Below, piece after piece: positions 35,133 through 42,932 of a stretch of 59,279 nt of DNA. Every line of letters begins with the position of its first letter. The first letter of the stretch is position 1. Origin of the DNA: an uncultured Ellagibacter sp. (GTDB taxonomy: Bacteria; Actinomycetota; Coriobacteriia; Coriobacteriales; Eggerthellaceae). Location: the NCBI RefSeq assembly GCF_934636505.1, contig NZ_CAKUAL010000003.1, forward strand, positions 1-59,279. The letters are read 5' to 3'. Below the pieces are notes generated by a model. The model saw only the letters and a program-made list of their open reading frames with translations. It was not told the DNA's origin and did not search any database. A program made the translations under genes and the position numbers.

Positions 35133-36895
35133 ACGAACACGACTTTTTCACCCGCTACGCCGAACTCATGAAAAGCATAGAGCCCAGCGAGGAACTCGTC
35201 GCCGCGACGCTCGCCCGCGCGAAGGAGCAGACCACGCACTCGACACGCAAGACACGATTCCACAAGCCATACAAGCCATATGCAATTGCCGCCTGCTTCG
35301 TGGCAGGAGCGTTAATCGTCGGCGGCGTCGGATACGCTGTCGCGGCAGCGGGAGGAGCCGTCCCTTCGCCGCAGTCAGCAACGCAGACAGCCGCTCACGG
35401 CTTCACCGTTCGCGCCTGGGCGAGCGATGGCGAAACCATTCTCCCTTCCGAAGACGGGCGGATTGTCTTCGACCGCACGCACTCCCAATGGACGCAAGCC
35501 GGCGAAGCCGAAGGGTACTTCACCGGATGCACGTTCACCGTAGAAGGCGAGGGCATCTCCCGTGTGCAGGCGAGCATATCGGCGGGCGAGCTGTACCGAC
35601 AAGACGTCACGACGATTTCCCAGACCAGCGACCCAATCGCCTTCAATCGCGCCGTCGATTGGAGCGACCGCTTTCGAGGGCTCGACAGCACGCTTTCGAG
35701 CTGCGACTCGGCTGTCGTCGTGAAGTGGGACGCCGAGGAAGGCGGAGACCTGAACGGCGAGGAGCCGCGAAGCGACCAGGAAATCCAAGCCGCCCTATTA
35801 AAGCGTTACGGATCGGTAATCGACCTCGCACTTGCAGACGCGCCCGGCATCGAAGACGGCACGACGTGCTTTGGCCTGTTCAACCCGGATGCCGAGGGTG
35901 ACCCCTTATCGCTTTTCGACGGCGCCACGCTCACCGTAACGGCCACTTTCGAAGACGGAAGCACATCAACCCAGGTCATCACCTTGCACGAAGCGATGTT
36001 TCGCGTAGAACCTCGCTATGCCGACAACCCGACCTATTTCAACATGACGTCCGAGATGACAAGCCGCGAAGTCAAGGACGCAGATCCCGAGACGCGCATG
36101 GTCACCCCACTTGCCAACGGCGATGGAACGTACTCGATCGCATCGGTGTTCGGAGAGGTCGTTTCGGATACGAACGATTCGTTCCCCAACGCCAGCACGC
36201 AAGCAAACGAGTTCGCAAGCGCACTTATGCCAAACGGCGTTGACGAGAACGAAGACATCGTCGATGAAACCGAGCCTTTAGGCATAAACGCGAGTGAGCT
36301 GGATGTGCTGGGACCCGATGACACCGTTGCCGCCCAGAATATCGCGACTTCGACCGATGAACACGGCAATTATCAGGCTAACCTTATCGATTGCGGTTCG
36401 ACCGTGATTCACGCACCTGAGGTGACGTTCGGCGACACACCGCCGCTCGGACGCACGAAAAACGAGTTCTTCTACCTGCAAGGATTCGGCGGCGACTCTG
36501 CCTATGCGGACAAATGGCTCCAATCGCGGTTCGGCATAGCCTTTAACGAAGACGGATCACTTGCCACGGACGGGTTCACCTTCGCAACGATCACAATCGA
36601 TGTCGAGAACACCGGCGACGCCGACGAAGACTTCGTCGGAGGATGCGAAAACCTTGCAACCCTCGTAGTGATCGACGATGAGGGCAACGTGTCTCGCATC
36701 TCGCGCACGTCATACGAGCTCGTCGAAGAGGTAGCGGCGCCGTCACGAGCCGACGATTACGTTGGCACGCTCTACACCGCGCCAGCGAGAAGCCATGTAA
36801 CCTGCACGTTCGCTTATGCGATTCCCTCGCACTTCGCGACGGACGAAAACGTGTATGTCATGGTGAACGGCAAGCTCTTTCCCGTTAACGCGTAA
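35129..36895 (+). CDS. Membrane-anchored sigma-factor partner with large exported domain
   Basis: A 588-aa single-pass protein. About 50 cytosolic residues (MNEHDFFTRYAELMKSIEPS) are followed by one helix (AIAACFVAGALIVGGVGYAV) and about 500 acidic extracytoplasmic residues with many Thr and Asp. The N-terminus lies where an anti-sigma domain is expected, and the start overlaps the sigma gene stop by four bases, so it is probably the anti-sigma factor. I recognise no enzyme or binding domain in the exported part; it may sense the envelope. The usual zinc HxxxCxxC motif is absent. Confidence 0.65.
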   Translation: MNEHDFFTRYAELMKSIEPSEELVAATLARAKEQTTHSTRKTRFHKPYKPYAIAACFVAGALIVGGVGYAVAAAGGAVPSPQSATQTAAHGFTVRAWASDGETILPSEDGRIVFDRTHSQWTQAGEAEGYFTGCTFTVEGEGISRVQASISAGELYRQDVTTISQTSDPIAFNRAVDWSDRFRGLDSTLSSCDSAVVVKWDAEEGGDLNGEEPRSDQEIQAALLKRYGSVIDLALADAPGIEDGTTCFGLFNPDAEGDPLSLFDGATLTVTATFEDGSTSTQVITLHEAMFRVEPRYADNPTYFNMTSEMTSREVKDADPETRMVTPLANGDGTYSIASVFGEVVSDTNDSFPNASTQANEFASALMPNGVDENEDIVDETEPLGINASELDVLGPDDTVAAQNIATSTDEHGNYQANLIDCGSTVIHAPEVTFGDTPPLGRTKNEFFYLQGFGGDSAYADKWLQSRFGIAFNEDGSLATDGFTFATITIDVENTGDADEDFVGGCENLATLVVIDDEGNVSRISRTSYELVEEVAAPSRADDYVGTLYTAPARSHVTCTFAYAIPSHFATDENVYVMVNGKLFPVNA

Positions 36896-37092
36896 AGGGC
36901 GCGAGGGGGCTGGCGGTTGAAGGGATATACTTGGCTTCGAGAAGAAGTGGGGCGGCGGGTCGCTTGGGGTCTTGGGGTCTTGGTGGCCATCGGGGCCCTG
37001 GGACCCTGGGCCCTCGGCGTACCTGAGACCCTGGGGCTCTTCGGGATCCCTCGGGCTCGGCGGCCCGTGTTTCTGTACGTGGGGAGGTTTGC

Positions 37093-37701
37093 ATGAGAAT
37101 CGCTGTGAGCGCGTGCCTTTTGGGCGAGGCGTGCCGTTACGACGGATGCTCGAAACCGTGCGCGCGCGTGTCTGAGCTCACCACACTCGGGCACGAGCTT
37201 GTGCCCGTCTGCCCCGAAGTGGCGGGCGGCCTTCCCACGCCGCGCACCCCCTGCGAAATAGTACGGGCTCCATGGATGAAGAGCGGGAAAGCGCGCACGG
37301 CGGACAGCAGCACGCCGAGCTTCCTCGTAAGCGAAACCAATCGCGAGAAGAAGGAATGCCTGGGCGAGGCGGGACGCGGGTACGGGAGCTTTACCTCGTG
37401 CGAACGCGAAGCAAGCACGGCGGACGAGGATTCTTGGACAATTCTCGACGCGAGCGGAGCCGATCGCACGGCCACCTACGCCCTCGGCGCGCAGACCGAG
37501 CTTGCGCGCGCAAAGGAAGCAGGCTGTGAGCTGGCCATCCTCAAGGCGAAGAGTCCCTCATGCGGATCGGGGGAAGTCTACGACGGCACGTTTTCGGGCA
37601 CGCTCGTGCCTGGATGGGGCATCGCCGCGGCCACATTCCGCGACGCGGGCATCACCGTAATCGACGAGACCGCCGACTTCAGCCGCCTATCCCGAATGTA
37701 G
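37093..37701 (+). CDS. DUF523-family protein
   Basis: A 202-aa protein with the DUF523 marks: MRIAVSACLLGEACRYDG at the start, VPVCPEVAGGLPTPR, and LAILKAKSPSCGSGEVYDGTF near the end, each with conserved cysteines or glycine. Family members are usually about 150 aa; here about 45 extra residues (from about 65 to 115, including SETNREKKECLGE) sit in the middle. The function is not established; a link to sulfur or metal chemistry is likely from the cysteines. The ATG at 37093 has GGGGAGG upstream. A repetitive CTTGGGGT-rich leader lies before it. Confidence 0.85.
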   Translation: MRIAVSACLLGEACRYDGCSKPCARVSELTTLGHELVPVCPEVAGGLPTPRTPCEIVRAPWMKSGKARTADSSTPSFLVSETNREKKECLGEAGRGYGSFTSCEREASTADEDSWTILDASGADRTATYALGAQTELARAKEAGCELAILKAKSPSCGSGEVYDGTFSGTLVPGWGIAAATFRDAGITVIDETADFSRLSRM

Positions 37702-37744
37702 CCCGGCTGGCGGGATTAGCGAGGCCAGCGCCCCTCGGCCACTT

Positions 37745-40700
37745 CTATTCCACCGGGCTCAGCAGGTCGACCAAATCGTCGCGGGAAAGCGAGGCGAGCG
37801 ACACACCAGACGCGCCGACGACCTGGTCGGCCAAGTCGCTTTTCGCCTCCTGAAGTGCGAGGATGCGCTCCTCGATCGTCCCCTTCGCGATTACGCGCTC
37901 GACGCTCACCACGTGCGTCTGCCCGATGCGGTGCGCGCGGTCGGTCGCCTGATCCTGCGCCGCCGCGTTCCACCAGGGGTCGGCGTGGATGACGACCGAC
38001 GCGCCCGTGAGGTTGAGCCCCGTGCCGCCCGCCTTGAGTGAAATCAGGAACACGGGCGTGTCGTCGGCGTTGAAGCGGTTCACCAGCTCAAGCCGCTCCT
38101 CTTTAGGCGTGGCGCCCGTGATCATGAAGTAGCGCACGCCCGCCGCGTCGAGCTTGTCGGCAATAAGAGACAAGAAGCTTGTGAACTGGGAGAACACGAG
38201 CGCCTTCTCGCCGCCGCCCATCGCTGAATCTACCAGATCGCAAATCGCGTCGAGCTTCGCCGCAGGTCCCTTGTAGTTCTCGTAGAGCAGGCGCGGGTCG
38301 CAGCACAGCTGGCGCAGGCGCGTGAGCTCGGCCAAGATCTGCACCTTGCTCTTGTTGAACTCCGCATCCGACATGCCGCTCTTGCGCCCGCCGTCCTTGG
38401 CAGCCTTGTCGTTCTTCTGGCGCGTAAGTTCCTCACGAAGGCGCTGCTCATGTGCGGAATACAGCTTCAGCTGCTCGCCGGTCATGGGCGCGTACACTAC
38501 GCTTTCGAGCTTCTCGGGCAAGTCGGAGAGCACCTGCGTCTTCAGGCGTCGCAGCATGAACGGACCCACGAGCGCCTGCAACCTGCGCGCGACGTCCTCG
38601 TCGCCGCCGACGATCGGCAACTCGAAGCGCTCGCGGAAGCGCGCATAGGGGCCAAGCAGCCCCGGCATCAGGAAATCGAAGATGCTCCAGAGCTCCGAGA
38701 GACGGTTCTCCATCGGAGTGCCCGTGAGCGCGAAACGATGCTCCGCCTCGACGCGCTTCACCGCGCGCGTGACGAGCGCCGCCGGGTTCTTCACGTATTG
38801 CGCCTCGTCGAGCGCGCACAGGAAGAAGCGCTCCCCCACCCAGTCATGGATGTCGATGCGAAGCAAGTCGTAGGAGGTCACAAGCACGTCGCACGGGTCG
38901 GTGGCGGCAGAGCCGTCGGGCGCGGGAAGCGAGAGCGCCCTGATACGGCGGCGCTCGGCTTTCGGGCCCGCGACGGCGCGAACCGTGAGCTCGGGCGCGA
39001 AGCGGGCGAATTCCTGCAGCCAGTTGTACACGAGCGACGCCGGACACACGATAAGGCTCGGCCCCACGCGGCGCGCCTCGTCGCAGCGGGCGAGCAGAAG
39101 CGAGATGAGCTGCAGCGACTTGCCCAGGCCCATCTCATCGGCGAGGATGCCGCCGAACCCCGCATCGCAGCGAGCGGAAAGCCAGCGGAAGCCTTCTTCC
39201 TGATAGGGGCGCAGCACGCTTGAGAGCTGGGCGGGCGGCGTGTAGCTTTGCTCGTCGACCGAGCGGAAATTGTCCACGTAGCTTTTAAAGGAGCGGTCGC
39301 GGTCGAGGTCTTTCTCCTCGTCGAGGTAAAACGCGCGATAGCTCGGCAGCTCGACCTTGCCGCTCGCGAGTTCCTTCAAAGAGATTCCCAGGTCAGACGC
39401 AATGCGATCGAGCTCGGCCAAGTCCATGTCCTCAAGCGAAAGGTACGCGCCGCCCTTGAGCTTGTGGTAGTGCTTGCGCTTGCGGTAGCTCGACAGCAGC
39501 GCGGCGAGCTCTTCGGATTCCAAATCGTCCGCGCTCACCGTCAGGTCGATCAGGTTGCCCGCAAGCGACACCCCCATGGAGATGCGCGGCTTGCCGTCGC
39601 GGATGAGGCGGTCGAAGGCGGGCGTGGTGAAGACCTCGCCGAGCGCACGGAACTCGGGCAGGCCGCCGAAGAGCAAGTTGCCCACCGCATCGTCGTCGGC
39701 GTTCGGGATGATCGGGTCCCCCAGGCCGAAGTAGCGCTCGACAAGCGTCGTCGCCCGCGCCTCGAGGCGGGCATCGCGCAGGGGACCCGGATCTTCGTGC
39801 ACCGAGCCGTCGCGGTGAAGGGCAATCCCGCGCGCGGCTGCGGCAGCGCGGGCGCGCGCGACGGGCGCGGGCGCGCGCGAAGCATCGACGAGATGGGCGT
39901 CTTCGCCCGCCAAAACGTAGCGGAAGTCGCCGTAGGTCGCAACCGCCTCCACGCGAACGCCCGCGCGGACCTTGTCGAAGTAGAAGGAGATTTCGCCGGG
40001 CACGGGGCGGAAGCGCTCCACCTCAGGCGGTATGTCCATGTGCAGCGCCTTCTCCACCTGGGGTAACACGGCGGAGCAGAAAAGAGGCATGTCCTCCTTC
40101 GAGATGAACAGGCGCACATCGGAGCCCTCGTAGACCATGCGCAAGAAGTCGGCGCAGCGAGCAAGCTCCGGCGAGCAGCGGTACACGACGTTGCCCATCC
40201 ACAGGTACATACGGCGGCCCTGCGCGGCAAGCACAACGTCGGAGCCGCGCTCGATGCAGTAACCGTCCTCGTTGGATTTCTCGAGCGACACCCTGACCTC
40301 GGGATCTGCGTGAACGATGTGTGCCTCAGTGACCGAGCGCGTGCCGATATCGGTGCCGCGAATGGTGAACGGCCCCCCGTCGAGCGCGTCGAGCAGCTCG
40401 ACGACCTCCGCTTCCGAGAGGCTGATATCGCGACCGACATCGGGCGCCAAGGCGATGCCCCAGCGGGTGGTCTGCGCGCTCCGTTCGCGCAGGGAGACGG
40501 CGCGGTCGAGGAACTCCGCCACGCGACGGCCGCGCTCGGTAAGGAGCGCCGGTGCGTGCGTGAAAGCGAGCTTCTTCCCATAGGAGAATCGCTCGCCTGC
40601 ACGCATGCGCGACACGAAGTCGGAGATGCTCTTCATAACGTAGGAGGACGTGGGGCTTGCCACCTTGAAGCTTGCCGACCACAGACGGTAGCCGTACGTG

Positions 40701-41134
40701 AGCGTGCACTCGAGGTCGATCGAGCCTTCCATGTCGCTGTCGTCGGCGAACTGCTCGCCACGGCGCATGAGCTCGGTGATGCAGGCCGATGTCGCCACGT
40801 GGCGCTTCGGCGTGTAACCCATGAACTTCTCAGGCGCGCGGGAGAAGGAGAGCGCGAGCGCTGCGCAGTGTTTGCACAGCCCGTCGTATTCCACCACCGC
40901 GGGGCAGGTGCACGACCAATCCTCGACCGTTTCCTCGTCAGGCGACAGATAGACGGACGCACGATAGTGGTCGTCCCATCCGCTTGAGCTTGCGACCTGG
41001 GCAGACAGTACTGTCTCCCCCACCTCATAGCGCACGCGCTTCGTCAAGATGTTGCGATCGTTCGCGGCTATCCGCTCGGCGCGGGCAAACGTGCGTGAAT
41101 TGCAATTGGCAGCTATTTCGCGTTCCGAAATCAC
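37745..41134 (-). CDS. SWIM-domain SNF2 family DNA helicase/ATPase
   Basis: A 1129-aa helicase. An N-terminal SWIM zinc finger (C75, C77, C87, H89) leads into about 500 residues of a bacterial SNF2-associated region, then the two RecA-like lobes: DEMGLGKSLQ (Walker A), LDEAQYVKN (DEAQ), LTGTPMENRLSELWSIFDFL, LVFSQFTSFL and QATDRAHRIGQTHVV (motif VI). Such proteins remodel protein-DNA or polymerase-DNA complexes. The start is GTG at 41134 with AAAAGGAG just upstream. It is a lone gene with no associated methylase or nuclease, so a defence role cannot be claimed. Confidence 0.93.
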   Translation of the reverse strand: MISEREIAANCNSRTFARAERIAANDRNILTKRVRYEVGETVLSAQVASSSGWDDHYRASVYLSPDEETVEDWSCTCPAVVEYDGLCKHCAALALSFSRAPEKFMGYTPKRHVATSACITELMRRGEQFADDSDMEGSIDLECTLTYGYRLWSASFKVASPTSSYVMKSISDFVSRMRAGERFSYGKKLAFTHAPALLTERGRRVAEFLDRAVSLRERSAQTTRWGIALAPDVGRDISLSEAEVVELLDALDGGPFTIRGTDIGTRSVTEAHIVHADPEVRVSLEKSNEDGYCIERGSDVVLAAQGRRMYLWMGNVVYRCSPELARCADFLRMVYEGSDVRLFISKEDMPLFCSAVLPQVEKALHMDIPPEVERFRPVPGEISFYFDKVRAGVRVEAVATYGDFRYVLAGEDAHLVDASRAPAPVARARAAAAARGIALHRDGSVHEDPGPLRDARLEARATTLVERYFGLGDPIIPNADDDAVGNLLFGGLPEFRALGEVFTTPAFDRLIRDGKPRISMGVSLAGNLIDLTVSADDLESEELAALLSSYRKRKHYHKLKGGAYLSLEDMDLAELDRIASDLGISLKELASGKVELPSYRAFYLDEEKDLDRDRSFKSYVDNFRSVDEQSYTPPAQLSSVLRPYQEEGFRWLSARCDAGFGGILADEMGLGKSLQLISLLLARCDEARRVGPSLIVCPASLVYNWLQEFARFAPELTVRAVAGPKAERRRIRALSLPAPDGSAATDPCDVLVTSYDLLRIDIHDWVGERFFLCALDEAQYVKNPAALVTRAVKRVEAEHRFALTGTPMENRLSELWSIFDFLMPGLLGPYARFRERFELPIVGGDEDVARRLQALVGPFMLRRLKTQVLSDLPEKLESVVYAPMTGEQLKLYSAHEQRLREELTRQKNDKAAKDGGRKSGMSDAEFNKSKVQILAELTRLRQLCCDPRLLYENYKGPAAKLDAICDLVDSAMGGGEKALVFSQFTSFLSLIADKLDAAGVRYFMITGATPKEERLELVNRFNADDTPVFLISLKAGGTGLNLTGASVVIHADPWWNAAAQDQATDRAHRIGQTHVVSVERVIAKGTIEERILALQEAKSDLADQVVGASGVSLASLSRDDLVDLLSPVE

Positions 41135-41388
41135 ATGACTCCTTTTTTCGTAAACGCTAGTGTAGCACGGCGATGCAAGCGTAAACGCACGCCCCCGCCG
41201 TTTGAGGCGACGGGCGCACGAGCGGAGCTGGTGGCCCTAGCAGAGAAGGACGGCGAGCGCTGGCGAATGGGCAGCGGCGCCCCGCGAAGACGAGCGCACT
41301 CAGGCAGCGCGCGGGCGCGAGGGAAAAGTCAGGCGCGCGAAGGGGCACAGCGGCGCTACAATCAGGCGGAGGGAAAGGCAGGGACAAC

Positions 41389-41997
41389 ATGGCGATCGAA
41401 GACGACATCGCGGCATACGAGCCTGCAAACGAGCAGGAAGAAGTCGACAAGCAGGTGATTCTCTCAGTGCTCGGCACGTGCGAGAACGCGTTTTCCCGCG
41501 AGGCGCTCGCGCATATGGCGTGTTCGATCTGGGTCGTGAGCCCCGATTGCGCGCAAACGCTGCTCGTATTCCACAACATCTACGGCTCGTGGTCGTGGAT
41601 TGGGGGCCACGCCGACGGCGAGCGCGACCTTGCTGCTGTCGCGCTGCGCGAGCTTCAGGAGGAAACGGGCGTGTCGCACGCGCGCATGGTGACGCTCCCG
41701 GCGGGGAACATCTACTCTCTTGAAGTGCTCACCGTCGACGGACACGAGAAGCGCGGGAAGTACGTCGGGTCGCATCTGCATTTGAACGTGACATATCTCG
41801 CCGTGGCCTCCCCCGAGGAGCCAATCCGTATAAAGCCTGATGAGAACAGTGGCGTGAAATGGGTGCCCACCGAAGACGCCATCGCGCTTTCCACCGAGCC
41901 CTGGATCCGCGAGCGCATCTACCGCAAGCTCATCGACAAGCTGGACGATCCTGTTGTGAAACGCGGAATCGAGCGCATCGCGAGGGCGTTCGTGTAG
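41389..41997 (+). CDS. NUDIX hydrolase
   Basis: A 202-aa NUDIX protein. The box is in GGHADGERDLAAVALREL followed by QEETGV, the variant with GHADG-E and an eight-residue spacer that is common in one Firmicutes/Actinobacteria group. Tryptophans before it (GSWSWIGG) form the substrate pocket. It probably cleaves a nucleoside diphosphate linked to another moiety. It is divergent from the SNF2 gene over 254 bp, in which I see no other gene. Confidence 0.9.
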   Translation: MAIEDDIAAYEPANEQEEVDKQVILSVLGTCENAFSREALAHMACSIWVVSPDCAQTLLVFHNIYGSWSWIGGHADGERDLAAVALRELQEETGVSHARMVTLPAGNIYSLEVLTVDGHEKRGKYVGSHLHLNVTYLAVASPEEPIRIKPDENSGVKWVPTEDAIALSTEPWIRERIYRKLIDKLDDPVVKRGIERIARAFV

Positions 41998-42289
41998 CAA
42001 GCAAGCGAGCCGAAGGCGGCACCCCGAAAAAGGGCAAGCGGTGCACGCCGTTCGCTCCTGCATCATGAATCCAGCGCCCTGCGACAAGTCGATCGATGCC
42101 GGCGCCAACGCGACAATCCCCCGCACGACAAAGCCGTACGGGGAATCCGGGCGTAAACAACAGCGTTACGCAAACCCGCAAGCCCCGGGGACAGGGCTCG
42201 GGCGTGTGGAGATCGGCGTGCTCTCGCGCGCCGTGCGACAACGGGAGGGAACGCTGTCGCACGACATGCCGGCATCCGCCGAGATTTGT

Positions 42290-42478
42290 TCAGCGAGATG
42301 GCTTTTCGTCAAGGCCCGCAGCCGGGCCGCCGGGCGGCTTAGGAAGCGCCGCACCGCACTTCGAGCAGACGGCCGCCCCCTCGCCGTTGTTGGTCCCGCA
42401 AACAGGACACGTCCCGCGAACGAGAAGGGGGATAGGCTTCCCTTCGCATTTTCCGCATGAAACGCAAACCGCGCACAT
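42290..42478 (-). CDS. Small double zinc-ribbon protein
   Basis: A 62-aa peptide. CAVCVSCGKCEG, TCPVCGTN and VCSKCGAALP give at least two CxxC pairs of the zinc-ribbon type, then a Pro/Gly tail. A ribosome site AAGGAGA lies 6 nt before the ATG. It is the last gene on this strand after the molybdopterin enzyme and its ferredoxin (gap about 100 bp), so it may belong to their transcript. Its function is unknown. Confidence 0.7.
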   Translation of the reverse strand: MCAVCVSCGKCEGKPIPLLVRGTCPVCGTNNGEGAAVCSKCGAALPKPPGGPAAGLDEKPSR

Positions 42479-42581
42479 GGCCTATCTCCTTCTCTTTTCG
42501 CCGAGCCTACGCGCACGACGGCGCAAGGCTTCCCGCAGGACCGCCACATAGGCGCTCGCGGCCCCGCGAGTCAATCAACCG

Positions 42582-42929
42582 TTACTTTTCCAGGCAGTAC
42601 AGGACCTGCTTCGGCTTTTCGGCCAGATCCTTCGCCAAATCCGCGATGTCGCCGTACTTCAGCACATGTGCCTGGCAGTGCTTCACGCACGTCGGCTCGG
42701 CCTCGCCTTGGGCCATGCGCTCGGCGCACTGATCGCACAGGTCAGTGAAGATCGGCATGTTGATGTCGGTCCACTTGTCCTCACCGATCTGATAAACGCC
42801 CTCTTCGTGCAGCTTTACACCGCAATGTCCTTCGGGGAAACCCCTATGCGAAAGCTCCACCGTGCACGCCATCTCGCAGGTATGGCAGCCAGAGCACCAC
42901 TCGTAGTCGACCAGAATACCTTTAGCCAT
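42582..42929 (-). CDS. Small 4Fe-4S electron-transfer subunit
   Basis: A 115-aa ferredoxin-like protein that should carry electrons to the adjacent molybdopterin enzyme. Two four-cysteine groups are visible: CSGCHTCEMAC (12, 15, 18, 22) and CDQC with CVKHC later. It resembles a shortened DmsB/NrfC. The start is 3 nt after the stop of the large subunit. Lack of a membrane anchor or Tat signal in both proteins suggests a soluble cytosolic complex. Confidence 0.88.
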   Translation of the reverse strand: MAKGILVDYEWCSGCHTCEMACTVELSHRGFPEGHCGVKLHEEGVYQIGEDKWTDINMPIFTDLCDQCAERMAQGEAEPTCVKHCQAHVLKYGDIADLAKDLAEKPKQVLYCLEK

Positions 42930-42932
42930 GGT

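Noticed and set aside
37745..41134. SNF2 helicase as part of a DISARM- or restriction-like defence system
   Set aside because: No methylase, nuclease or other partner gene is adjacent; the neighbours are a DUF523 protein and a NUDIX hydrolase.
42232..42263. 9-bp hairpin CGTGCGACA/TGTCGCACG downstream of the zinc-ribbon gene
   Set aside because: It has a 14-nt loop and no T run; GC-rich hairpins of this size are common here, so I did not call a terminator.
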